Shown here piece after piece: positions 34,122 to 41,822 of a stretch of 64,000 nt of DNA. The position numbers were made by a program, and so were the translations under genes. Position 1 is the first letter of the stretch. Every line of letters starts with the position of its first letter. The notes under the pieces were generated by a model. The model was not told the DNA's origin and did no database searches. It was given only the letters and a program-made list of their open reading frames with translations. The DNA comes from an uncultured Candidatus Saccharibacteria bacterium (GTDB lineage Bacteria > Patescibacteriota > Saccharimonadia > Saccharimonadales > Saccharimonadaceae): positions 143,411-207,410 of the forward strand of contig CALBZW010000011.1 in assembly GCA_937889535.1 (NCBI GenBank), in the 5' to 3' direction.

Positions 34122-34142
34122 ATGAAAAAACTTCAAAAATAG
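34122..34142 (+). other. Six-codon micro-ORF with a strong ribosome site
   Basis: AAGGAGG (34107-34113) precedes ATG by 8 nt, followed by only MKKLQK and TAG. Reading on past the TAG the frame stays open for about 15 codons. It may be a truncated gene or a leader peptide; a stem AGAGTTT/AAACTCT with a T-rich tail follows at about 34178-34212. Confidence 0.35.
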
Positions 34143-34275
34143 GCGCCGAAATTCCGGCAAGAATTGCGACGCCAAAAGAGTTTATGATGGATCAAAAACT
34201 CTGTTCTTTTTGATTATATCATAGGCCTTCTAAAGAATCTATATTAATTTTACCTCATGAAAGGAGGGTCATATA

Positions 34276-34578
34276 ATGAGTAAGTATTATATTTATGGTA
34301 TCACTAAAGATAATGGAGATGTAGACGATCAGGATGAAGCTATCGACCGCTATTTTTATCATAAGTATAATGAACGAGGTGAATATTGCGGACGTTTCAA
34401 TGCGCTACGGCAATATTTAGTTGATAGGGTGAAGGAGGGGTCTACCGCCTACACTTATCCGAACGGACGCATTGGGGCATGTTGTGTAGTAAAAATTTCC
34501 AAGAACGGAGTTGAGTATCTCAAATCAATTCCAGACGGCAATCCTATGAACAACATCTCAGCTTTACCTGAGATGTAG
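34276..34578 (+). CDS. DUF3892 family protein
   Basis: 100 residues: YYIYGITKDNGDV at the start, a helical middle with the LRQYLVDRVKEGSTAYTYP part, then GACCVVKISKNGVEYLKSIPDGNPMNNISALPEM. The order (I-x-G-I-x-K, VK..GVEYLK..PDG..MNN...LPE) matches DUF3892, a small domain common in Firmicutes and their mobile elements with no assigned function. Good Shine-Dalgarno (AAAGGAGGGTC). Probably transferred into this island. Confidence 0.65.
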   Translation: MSKYYIYGITKDNGDVDDQDEAIDRYFYHKYNERGEYCGRFNALRQYLVDRVKEGSTAYTYPNGRIGACCVVKISKNGVEYLKSIPDGNPMNNISALPEM

Positions 34579-34731
34579 AGTGCATCACAATATCAGACTA
34601 CGACACTAAGCAGAGCGGGTAGTCCTATATTGATTAGGGTCGGCGGTTTTCCAAAAAGCTAATCATTCAACTTGGTCAGGGTGACTGGTAACTTCAAGTT
34701 GCTATGCAGCTTTTAGAGGAAGGGCATCGGT

Positions 34732-34766
34732 TCGGGAAAGCTAGAGCAAGGTTCTAGCTTTCCCGA
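34732..34766 (+). terminator. Long intrinsic hairpin
   Basis: 14-bp perfect stem (34732-34745 with 34753-34766) followed by CGCTTTTACC. It lies 150 bp after the DUF3892 stop. No gene is seen between 34579 and 34863. Confidence 0.65.
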
Positions 34767-34830
34767 CGCTTTTACCGCCTATGAGTCACAGTGCAAAGTG
34801 GTTCTGACGCCTGTCGCTGCAATTTATCAT

Positions 34831-34851
34831 AAAAAATCGACCCAAAGGTCG
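34831..34851 (-). terminator. Terminator of tRNA-Pro (TGG)
   Basis: On the - strand CGACC-TTTG-GGTCG followed by ATTTTTT, 13 bp after the tRNA 3' end. Confidence 0.75.
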
Positions 34852-34863
34852 TTCTTTTGATGA

Positions 34864-34939
34864 TGGTCGGGGCGACTGGACTCGAACCAGCGACCTCACG
34901 GTCCCAAACCGTGTGCGCTACCAACTGTGCTACGCCCCG
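34864..34939 (-). tRNA. tRNA-Pro (TGG)
   Basis: 76 nt; acceptor CGGGGCG/CGCCCCG, anticodon stem CACGG/CCGTG with loop TTTGGGA, A73 and encoded CCA. Confidence 0.96.
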
Positions 34940-35102
34940 ATATGTGAATTATAACACGGATAAGGAGAAAATGCTAGAGGGATTCTGAGGTTCAGGGTTC
35001 GATGAAGTCGTATCGTGAGTTGGGCTTCTGCAAAAAACAAAAGTCACCCTAGCGGGCGGCCTTTGCTACATAACATATATAATAGAAAGGAGATTTCTAT
35101 CA

Positions 35103-35179
35103 TGGCGGAACCGACGAGACTCGAACCCGCGACCTCCGCCGTGACAGGGCGGCGCTCTAACCAACTGAGCTACGATTCC
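35103..35179 (-). tRNA. tRNA-Asp (GTC)
   Basis: 77 nt; acceptor GGAATCG/CGGTTCC, anticodon stem CCGCC/GGCGG with loop CTGTCAC, G73, encoded CCA. A GC-rich hairpin with TTTTGTTTTTT at about 35035-35063 (complement) ends it. Confidence 0.95.
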
Positions 35180-35304
35180 ATATGTTCATTATAACTCATT
35201 TCTGAGTTCTACGCAAGAGTGAAATTCGATAGCTGACTAGGCGGTGTTTAGAGATGCTGATTCCCTCTTTCTCTAGAGGCGATTTTGTGATAGAATGAGG
35301 TTAT

Positions 35305-35380
35305 CAGGGTGTGGCGCAGTTGGTAGCGCGCGCGGTTCGGGACTGCGAGGTCGTCGGTTCAAATCCGATCACCCTGACCA
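35305..35380 (+). tRNA. tRNA-Pro (CGG)
   Basis: 76 nt; acceptor CAGGGTG/CACCCTG, anticodon stem CGCGG/CTGCG with loop TTCGGGA, A73, encoded CCA. TAGAAT -10 lies about 10 bp before it. Confidence 0.95.
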
Positions 35381-35495
35381 TGAGATGGCAATGCTTTGCG
35401 TTGTGGTTGTCGGAACTTCCCTACGGGGATGTTTTTGTGGTTTCGGGAGAGGCAGCGGAGGGGAAATGGTAACTGTACTATGGTGGTGGCGCCGG

Positions 35496-36065
35496 TTACT
35501 TGAACTGCGTCAAATCCACTCCTTCAAGCTGGAGAAGAAATCGCTTCTTATCTAGCCCGCCAGCATAGCCGGTCAGCTTCCCTGCTGCGCCGACAACGCG
35601 GTGACACGGGACGATGATGGAAATCGGATTGCGACCGACTGCGCCGCCGACGGCTTGGGCGGACATTTTGGGCTTGTGAAACTCGTGGGCAATCTGCTTA
35701 GCAATTGCGCCGTAAGTCGTGAGCGTACCATACGGAATCGTGGCGAGGATGCGCCAAACCGCAAGTTGGAACTCGCTACCACTAGGGTCGAGCGGAAGAC
35801 GATGCGGGTCAGGATTTTCTCCACGAAAGTAAGCGTCAAGCCAAAATTTAGTTTGAGTGAGAACGGGAGTTTCCTGAGTATCGACGTGACTGAGTTGTAG
35901 ATTTTGTACATAATGCTTCTGATTGTCAATCCAAAGGCCGACAAGTGCCGAATCGTGCGCGACGATGGTGATTTTGCCGAGCGGCGAAGAGTAAAACGAC
36001 TGGAATAATTTTTGCGGTGACGGCGTATCAGTCGTGTGATGTTTTTTCGCTTGTAGTCGTGACAT
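35496..36065 (-). CDS. ogt: Methylated-DNA--protein-cysteine methyltransferase (Ogt type)
   Basis: Repairs O6-alkylguanine by moving the alkyl group to its own cysteine. The active site IIVPCHRVVG is intact, with the arginine-finger/helix region FQLAVWRILATIPYGTLTTYGAIA upstream and LTGYAGGLDKKRFLLQLE after it. 189 residues with a normal N-terminal domain. The -10 TAAAAT (36073-36078, complement) ends 7 nt before the ATG (leaderless). It lies between two tRNA-Pro genes on the other strand. Confidence 0.95.
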   Translation of the reverse strand: MSRLQAKKHHTTDTPSPQKLFQSFYSSPLGKITIVAHDSALVGLWIDNQKHYVQNLQLSHVDTQETPVLTQTKFWLDAYFRGENPDPHRLPLDPSGSEFQLAVWRILATIPYGTLTTYGAIAKQIAHEFHKPKMSAQAVGGAVGRNPISIIVPCHRVVGAAGKLTGYAGGLDKKRFLLQLEGVDLTQFK

Positions 36066-36114
36066 TATCTCTATTTTACCTCAATACGGCGGAATCGTGA
36101 TAGAATTAGTCTAG

Positions 36115-36189
36115 CGGGGCTTGGCGCAGTGGTAGCGCGCACGCCTGGGGGGCGTGAGGTCGCCAGTTCGAGCCTGGTAGCCCCGACCA
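36115..36189 (+). tRNA. tRNA-Pro (GGG)
   Basis: 75 nt; acceptor CGGGGCT/AGCCCCG, anticodon stem CACGC/GCGTG with loop CTGGGGG, A73, encoded CCA. TAGAAT -10 about 10 bp upstream. Confidence 0.95.
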
Positions 36190-36224
36190 TGGACAGAATT
36201 GAGAAAAAAATGTTATAATATTAA

Positions 36225-36246
36225 GCTCGCAGGTTGTTCTGCGGGC
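36225..36246 (+). terminator. Hairpin terminator after tRNA-Pro (GGG)
   Basis: Eight-pair stem GCTCGCAG/CTGCGGGC (with one G-U) followed by GTTTTAGG. A TATAAT (36214-36219) lies just before it. Confidence 0.55.
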
Positions 36247-36298
36247 GTTTTAGGCGTTGCGCTTTGATTTTTAACTCCGCCGAAGCGGTAGATACAAT

Positions 36299-36457
36299 AT
36301 GATTATGGAAGCCGATAAGGCGATTAAGGCTTGCGGTATTAGTAGTCGAGAATATAGGGATATTATACTCGGCTATAGCACCTACAAACGTTATATTGAG
36401 GCAGAATATGGTACAGTTGATAGTTTTATGCGGAGGCACAAGAAATGCGACTTTTAG
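36299..36457 (+). CDS. 52-residue protein, first of a small pair
   Basis: Begins MIMEADKAIKACGISSREYR and continues with a YSTYKRYIEAEYGTVDSFMRRHKK segment, predicted all-helical. Its end overlaps the start of the 36445 gene by 13 bp, which suggests translational coupling. The pair has the look of accessory genes from Firmicutes phages or plasmids. Function unknown. Confidence 0.55.
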   Translation: MIMEADKAIKACGISSREYRDIILGYSTYKRYIEAEYGTVDSFMRRHKKCDF

Positions 36458-36744
36458 ACTATGAATGTAAAACTACCTTTTGGGAAGATTTCAGTATAGC
36501 GGAACGTTTTGGGGTGGAAGCAATTAGGGATACTTACAAGAGGGCTAGGGCGGAATGGAAGAATGACAGGGTTTACGGAACGGAGCTGTCTATGGTACTT
36601 AACCATAAGTGCTGGTATTGGTACGAGGAACAGAATATTAAACTTAGCCAACTTTACGCTGGGCTTTGGGAGGAATGGCATGAGTGGGTGTTGGAGAATT
36701 GGAAAGGTGAGGATTTGGGGTATTATTTGAGAACCACCGACTAA
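36445..36744 (+). CDS. 99-residue protein of a Firmicutes mobile-element type
   Basis: Helical protein with TTFWEDFSIAERFG, DTYKRARAEWKND, LSMVLNHKCWYWYEE and the ending GEDLGYYLRTTD. I recall this pattern (TTFWEDFSIA...LTxLVMVLNxKxW...FxxTTD) from short proteins on Firmicutes plasmids and phages; no function is assigned. Its stop overlaps the stop of the convergent DUF1810 gene by 4 bp. Likely horizontally gained together with the 36299 gene. Confidence 0.6.
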   Translation: MRLLDYECKTTFWEDFSIAERFGVEAIRDTYKRARAEWKNDRVYGTELSMVLNHKCWYWYEEQNIKLSQLYAGLWEEWHEWVLENWKGEDLGYYLRTTD

Positions 36745-37169
36745 ACCTCAACATCTAGCATATGCAAAGTATTAGCGTCTTGTTCGCCATGGTAGAAACG
36801 CTTTAACACTTGCATAAATAAATCTTCGCTCGGATCGGCTTGATGGAATAAGGTCATACAAGAGAATAGTTTAAGTTCGTCAACGTAAGAAAATATCTCA
36901 TTTAGACATTCAATATCAGAACATAGGAGTGCTTCGGTAATTTCTCTTAGCCTACTTCCGAGTATGTCATGCTTTAAGTAAGCTTTCGCTTCGGCTAAGT
37001 CGGTAATTCCGTAATATTCTGCTGTTTCGCTAGTACCTAAGCCTTTAAGTTGTGGAAATATAAACCACATCCAATGTCCGTCTTTTCTGTATTGGCGTAT
37101 TTCTGCCAAGGCTTCGGAATAAGTGTTTTCTTGAGCAACGATAAATCTGTCTAACGAGTCGGGGTTCAT
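36741..37169 (-). CDS. DUF1810 family protein
   Basis: 142 residues: LDRFIVAQENTYSEALAEI, the signature HWMWFIFPQLKGLGTS, YYGITDLAEAKAYLKHDILGSRLREI and KLFSCMTLFHQA. This is the whole DUF1810 domain. Structures of the family are all-helical (calpastatin-like name in some databases) but the role is unknown. ATTATA at 37176-37181 gives TATAAT 6 nt before the ATG (leaderless). Confidence 0.9.
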   Translation of the reverse strand: MNPDSLDRFIVAQENTYSEALAEIRQYRKDGHWMWFIFPQLKGLGTSETAEYYGITDLAEAKAYLKHDILGSRLREITEALLCSDIECLNEIFSYVDELKLFSCMTLFHQADPSEDLFMQVLKRFYHGEQDANTLHMLDVEV

Positions 37170-37319
37170 ATTTATATTATAGCAGGCTAGTATGTTCGAG
37201 GGCTGTTTTTCGGATTCTTCCCCTGAGGGCTGTTGTGGCTAAGCGAACGGCTCTAAGGGTTTAATAGGTATTATTTGTGTGCGACGGACTAGATAATTAT
37301 ATCAATTTACATATTATAG

Positions 37320-38525
37320 ATGACTATGATATTATTAGAGTTAATGGATATATTGCAGAGTGTAATTACTCAACTTATTTCGCTTCAGCATGAGGGAGAG
37401 TATTGGGACTTTAAAAGAGAATGGTATAAAAATCTAGCCGACTTACTTCATGATATACTCTGTTTGGCAAACAGCCCGTCAAGATCTGAAAAATACATTA
37501 TTATAGGTGCTGGCGAAAGCGATATAAGAAAGACGTTTAGCGTGGTTGGGGTAAAACTAAATGACGCAAATCGTAAGGACTCCAAGGATCTTAATGATTT
37601 TTTGAGCACAAAAAAATTCGTGGGAGATATTAGACCTATGGTTCATGTTAGTCGGACAGTTGTTGATAAAAAGAACCTCGACATTATTGTTATTGAGCCC
37701 AACGACAATACTCCATTTGTACTGGCTGAAGACTACAAGTATCATCCGGAAAAAGGTAAGCCTACTGTTGTACGTTGCGGGCATGTATATACTCGTATTG
37801 GAGATAAGAATACTCCAAAAGATAAAACCGCCGACAACGATAAGACCGAAGCTTTGTGGCGAAGACGTTTTAGGCTTGATGCAACACCGACGGAGCGACT
37901 ATCGTATTATTTACTAAGACCAGATGAGTGGGAAATCATAAACTTATCAGACAATGACACTATTGCCTACTATTATAAATATTCTCCAGAGTATAGAATT
38001 GAGTTTGAAGACGACGATTCGACAGCTAGAAAAGGTGATTTTCTGTGCAAGGGCTGGTTAAACGGACCGAGTGCCTATCATAGCATTACATTTAAATTAT
38101 TTGAGACTACAATTCAGAGATATAGGTACTCATATTCCAAGAGCATGGCTTATGCCTTTATAAAGCCTTATTGTGTTACGGCAGGAACTAGTTTTTCTGT
38201 TACTACTTCTAGAATTCTTGCATATTATATTAAGAATACGCCAGAGTGTAATTTATCTTATTTTATGCAATCAAAGTTTCACAATTCAGTTTGCGATATG
38301 CTAGAACCCAATTCCGATCGCCTAAAAAACATTATAATTTTTGAATCTGAAGAACAGAAGCAATCATTTATTAAATATGCTGCCTCATTATCTGACAGTA
38401 TATTAGAACTTTCGGCAGACCCTTTCCCCGAGTTGAATGAAGATGCTTGGACTCAAGAAGAATATAAAGATTGGCAATCTACCAAATGTATGAAAAACCT
38501 CTACAACAGATGGAAAAATGGATAA
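37320..38525 (+). CDS. AlbA_2 (Schlafen-like) domain protein
   Basis: 401 residues. The N-terminal domain (about 20-175) has the AlbA_2 pattern: EYWDFKREWY, DILCLANSPSRSEKYIIIGAGE, LDIIVIEPNDNTPFVL and a GHVYTRIGDKN end. The C-terminal 220 residues are not recognised. AlbA_2 domains appear in regulators, tRNA-cleaving Schlafen relatives and defence-linked genes. AT-rich and in the accessory island. The start at 37320 lacks a clear ribosome site; an ATG at 37326 or later is possible. Confidence 0.7.
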   Translation: MTMILLELMDILQSVITQLISLQHEGEYWDFKREWYKNLADLLHDILCLANSPSRSEKYIIIGAGESDIRKTFSVVGVKLNDANRKDSKDLNDFLSTKKFVGDIRPMVHVSRTVVDKKNLDIIVIEPNDNTPFVLAEDYKYHPEKGKPTVVRCGHVYTRIGDKNTPKDKTADNDKTEALWRRRFRLDATPTERLSYYLLRPDEWEIINLSDNDTIAYYYKYSPEYRIEFEDDDSTARKGDFLCKGWLNGPSAYHSITFKLFETTIQRYRYSYSKSMAYAFIKPYCVTAGTSFSVTTSRILAYYIKNTPECNLSYFMQSKFHNSVCDMLEPNSDRLKNIIIFESEEQKQSFIKYAASLSDSILELSADPFPELNEDAWTQEEYKDWQSTKCMKNLYNRWKNG

Positions 38526-38990
38526 GAAACTTTATTTCCCCTCTAGAAAAGCTGTTATAGCCGAACGAACTATGCCCGACCATCAAAGGAAAAATAGATC
38601 ATTTAGGATATATTTCTCTCTAATTGAATTTGATAAGTGGGGCTCATGTTCTGGTCGGTTCGTTATCAGCCTGGTGCGCAGAACTACGGCGCGGAGTACT
38701 GCGCAGCCACCTGACTAAGTGAAAGCCTCACGATTATGTAAGTTCATTAGTAAGACGTTTCGATTTTGAGTGAAGTTATCTAATTAGCTTGGAGTATGGA
38801 AGACAACATTCATAAAGTAAAGTCATCGTTAAAGCACTGCCTCGTAGGGTATGGAAAATGTCGTAAATATTAATTCGTGTGTTATTATAGATAGGGGTTA
38901 CTTCCTCTGGGTTGACGTCTTGAAATTCAGATATAGTTTTGACGTATAATCAAATACTCAATATATACGTATTAATATGACTGGCGGTAT
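38526..38990. other. Gene-poor stretch with half of a direct repeat
   Basis: Holds a 66-codon frame overlapping the previous gene (38518-38718) that I do not trust. It contains a GC-richer patch with hairpin TGCGCAG/CTGCGCA near 38674-38705, and the promoter-like TATAAT at 38945-38950 for the next gene. Confidence 0.5.
38553..38583 (+). repeat. Direct repeat, left copy
   Basis: 31 bp from TGTTATAGCCGAACGAACTA to CCGACCAT, matching 41210-41240 at all but two positions. The two copies bracket the OLD-family gene. Confidence 0.75.
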
Positions 38991-40952
38991 ATGAAGGTTA
39001 GAATTAAGAAGATCAGTATTAGAAGATTTCGTTCGTTTGGACAAGTTGAGATTGAGGCAACACGGCTAAACATTTATTCCGGTAAGAATAATTCTGGAAA
39101 GTCAAATATCCTAAGAGCCCTGAACTTATTTTTTAATTCACAAAGTAACTATGGTGTTCCTTTTAATTATTTCGAAGATTACAATAAGGCTTTTCGTGGC
39201 GCAGCTGGAGGAAAGCGCGAGGTACAGATTGAAATATCCTTTGTAGGTACTGGTGATGGAGCGTTAAAGGATGGTTTTTCTATTTGTCGTACTTTTTCAG
39301 AAGGATCCTCTAGCCCGGAAACGCAATATAAATCGACTAATGCGAAGATCAATGCGGCTATTCAAGCTCGCAATGGGAATATTACTCGCCAATTTACAGC
39401 TTTTTTAAATAAGATTGAGTATCTATACATACCAGCAGTGCGAGATAAGTTTTTTATACGCTCGCTATTGTTGAAGTTTGAGCAAGTTATTAAATCTGCT
39501 GCCCGAGGCGAGCAATTTGATAAAGCGATAGACGAGCTTTCGACTATACTTGGCGATGTCTCTAAAGGTATTAGCCTGAATTTCAACACATATATGCAAA
39601 TGCCCGCGACTGCATCCTTATCATCTAATGTGACGGATATATTGGGCGCAATTGAAATTAATGTTGAATCCGGCTTGCAAATTCAAGACAAAAAATCTAG
39701 TAGCAAAGGGCATAGAATCAGAAATGTGCCTATTAACCTATTTTCTTCTGGCGATGGGATAGTTATGGCTTACCTTGTATATTTTCTTGCTTTTTTGACG
39801 AAAAATGATAAGAAGAATTATATTTGGGGGTTTGAAGAGCCTGAAAACTCTTTAGAGTACTCTAAGATTGAAGATCTAGCACATCAATTTTATTGTGAAT
39901 TTTCTAACCAAGCACAGATTTTTATTACGACTCACTCACCGGCATTTATTAATCTACGTGAGCAGGACGGGGTGTCCCTGTACAGGGTATATATCGAGCC
40001 ACATTTGGCAAGCGGAGGACAACAGCCTTCACCAAACAAGCGTTTAACTCATGTGGAGAAGTTGGAAACCATCCGAAAACAACTATCGTTACTAGACTGG
40101 AATGACCCGAGACGCACGGTTCTTGACGACGAACTACATCTAGCGGAGCAATCAAGAGCGATTGAGGAGATAGCTTGCTCTGTAAGACAAGAAAGGGAGC
40201 GTCTTGCCAAGGAATACCAAGAGTTTGAAAAGAAGAACGCGTCATTGCTGAATAATTTTCCAGACAAGATTTTTGTTTGCGAGGATGATCGGGGAACAGA
40301 ATTATGGCGTCATCTTTTAAAAGAGGCACGTATCGATAAAGTTCACGTTATATCTTCAAGTGGCTGCTGTAATAATCAGGTGGAAAATTGGACCGTTATA
40401 CAACAGCACTATAAACCGGAGTATTATCCAAAAATCTTTAGAGAAATCGATCGTGATGGAATGATGGACCGCCAAGCAGAGGTTGTTAGTGAATACCTTA
40501 ATAAGAAATATGAGGGGGTATTTAAGAAATATAATGTCGGAGTGTTGCCGGTTTGCGAAATCGAAAATTTTTCAATTTTATGTAATAACAACTATGAAAA
40601 AATCCCAGGAGAATATCACCAAATCGAAGCTAGCCGACTGCTTAAAATCGATAGGCATTTCACGAAAACAATAGAGGATAAATTAACTCAAATGCTAAAG
40701 CTGACTGGCGACAACAACGAATTCCCAACTATTAAATCTACGTCGAGCCATAAGAAGATAGAAGAGATGCGTTGCATTGCAACAGCAAATTTTGTACAGC
40801 AGATGCCCGGAAAAGAGTTATCGAAATTAATACAGAACTTTAATCCGGTGAAGACGTTAATGAATCTTACATATCCAGACTTTCCAGAACCACTACGTGA
40901 TTATTTAGCCAAAGTCAAAGATTTTTTCGACGATGGCCATCCTTCCATCTGA
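38991..40952 (+). CDS. OLD-family ATPase with TOPRIM nuclease domain
   Basis: 653 residues. An SMC/ABC-like ATPase begins with IRRFRSFGQVEIEATRLNIY and Walker A GKNNSGKS (31-38), then Walker B FEEPENSLE and the switch THSPAFI. The second part starts with the TOPRIM strand KIFVCEDDRGTELW and continues with the acidic REIDRDGMMD. This is the plan of class 1 OLD nucleases, which act alone or as GajA-type subunits in defence. A UvrD-type helicase is present, but 8 kb away and not adjacent as in Gabija. AT-rich, between direct repeats, so probably a recently gained defence gene. Confidence 0.88.
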   Translation: MKVRIKKISIRRFRSFGQVEIEATRLNIYSGKNNSGKSNILRALNLFFNSQSNYGVPFNYFEDYNKAFRGAAGGKREVQIEISFVGTGDGALKDGFSICRTFSEGSSSPETQYKSTNAKINAAIQARNGNITRQFTAFLNKIEYLYIPAVRDKFFIRSLLLKFEQVIKSAARGEQFDKAIDELSTILGDVSKGISLNFNTYMQMPATASLSSNVTDILGAIEINVESGLQIQDKKSSSKGHRIRNVPINLFSSGDGIVMAYLVYFLAFLTKNDKKNYIWGFEEPENSLEYSKIEDLAHQFYCEFSNQAQIFITTHSPAFINLREQDGVSLYRVYIEPHLASGGQQPSPNKRLTHVEKLETIRKQLSLLDWNDPRRTVLDDELHLAEQSRAIEEIACSVRQERERLAKEYQEFEKKNASLLNNFPDKIFVCEDDRGTELWRHLLKEARIDKVHVISSSGCCNNQVENWTVIQQHYKPEYYPKIFREIDRDGMMDRQAEVVSEYLNKKYEGVFKKYNVGVLPVCEIENFSILCNNNYEKIPGEYHQIEASRLLKIDRHFTKTIEDKLTQMLKLTGDNNEFPTIKSTSSHKKIEEMRCIATANFVQQMPGKELSKLIQNFNPVKTLMNLTYPDFPEPLRDYLAKVKDFFDDGHPSI

Positions 40953-41209
40953 TTACATTTGCTTCGGACATTAGATAGCGTGCTCGCTTCAGTAAAATTA
41001 CATTAAAGATATTATCAGGCCATTTTTATCATCGTTCATTAATTTTTATCCCCTACTCTAGCGCAACGCGTTGAAACTTTGCCTATATACATAATAATGT
41101 TAGTAAAACGGCTAGCACTTTAAGAATCTTATCATCTAGGCTATCAGAAAAAATGAAAAGGCCTCAAATGACATGCATGATATTTTATTCTTCATTCATC
41201 TAGAAACTC

Positions 41210-41240
41210 TGTTATAGCCGAACGAACTACGTCCGACCAT
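41210..41240 (+). repeat. Direct repeat, right copy
   Basis: Second copy of the 31-bp sequence at 38553-38583. The 40953-41285 gap otherwise holds only the promoter of the Nudix gene (TATAAT 41272-41277). Confidence 0.75.
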
Positions 41241-41285
41241 AAAGACCATAGCTCAAGATAGTAGAACACGCTATAATAAAAATGT

Positions 41286-41822
41286 ATGAATCTCATCACC
41301 ACAGATTATTACGGCAATAAATACGAAGCGGATCCGGAAAATATGTCCGTCTCGATACATGTGTATGGCATCGCGATTAAGGATAACCAGGCGTTAATCT
41401 CGCCGCAGTTTGACGGTTATGATTGGCCAGGCGGGACGTTTAAAATCGGTGAAGATACGATACAGACCTTGAAGCGTGAGTTTAAAGAAGAGACGGGATT
41501 TAATGTTGAACCGATAAAACTGCTGGATGTGGAGACGAGTCTGTTTCATCATTATAAGCGCGGTACGGATCATCACTCGATACTCGTATTTTACCTCGTT
41601 AAAATTGTTGGAGGCGAGCTGTCAGATGCTGGGTTCGATGATGACGAGCGCGAATACACTAAGCTGGCTCGTTGGGTGAATTTAGACGATTTGCGAAAAA
41701 TGCATCATGCCTGTAGCGTTGATATTGCTGATAAGATAATTGATTTAGCTCAGAGTGAGACTGTGACTAACCTTTCTATATCTCCCATTGCCAAGAAAAA
41801 CGATGAACCCCTTGTCTCGTAG
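41286..41822 (+). CDS. Nudix hydrolase
   Basis: 178 residues. Nudix box GGTFKIGEDTIQTLKREFKEETGF with all REXXEE metal ligands (residues about 50-72). Preceded by a strand DNQALISPQFDGYDWPG. The substrate is unknown; short Nudix proteins of this type clean up modified nucleotides. TATAAT ends 8 nt before the ATG. Its last 78 bp overlap the convergent dpnI gene. Confidence 0.85.
   Translation: MNLITTDYYGNKYEADPENMSVSIHVYGIAIKDNQALISPQFDGYDWPGGTFKIGEDTIQTLKREFKEETGFNVEPIKLLDVETSLFHHYKRGTDHHSILVFYLVKIVGGELSDAGFDDDEREYTKLARWVNLDDLRKMHHACSVDIADKIIDLAQSETVTNLSISPIAKKNDEPLVS

Noticed and set aside
35295..35555. 86-codon + strand ORF
   Set aside because: It runs through tRNA-Pro (CGG) and antisense to ogt; a chance frame.
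38518..38718. 66-codon ORF overlapping the end of the AlbA_2 gene
   Set aside because: Its middle is the direct repeat found again at 41210, and its end is a GC-rich patch with hairpin character; no ribosome site and no protein-like pattern.
28058..40952. Gabija system from UvrD helicase and OLD nuclease
   Set aside because: The genes are 8.4 kb apart with many unrelated genes between; the helicase looks like helicase IV rather than GajB. Kept only as a hypothesis.
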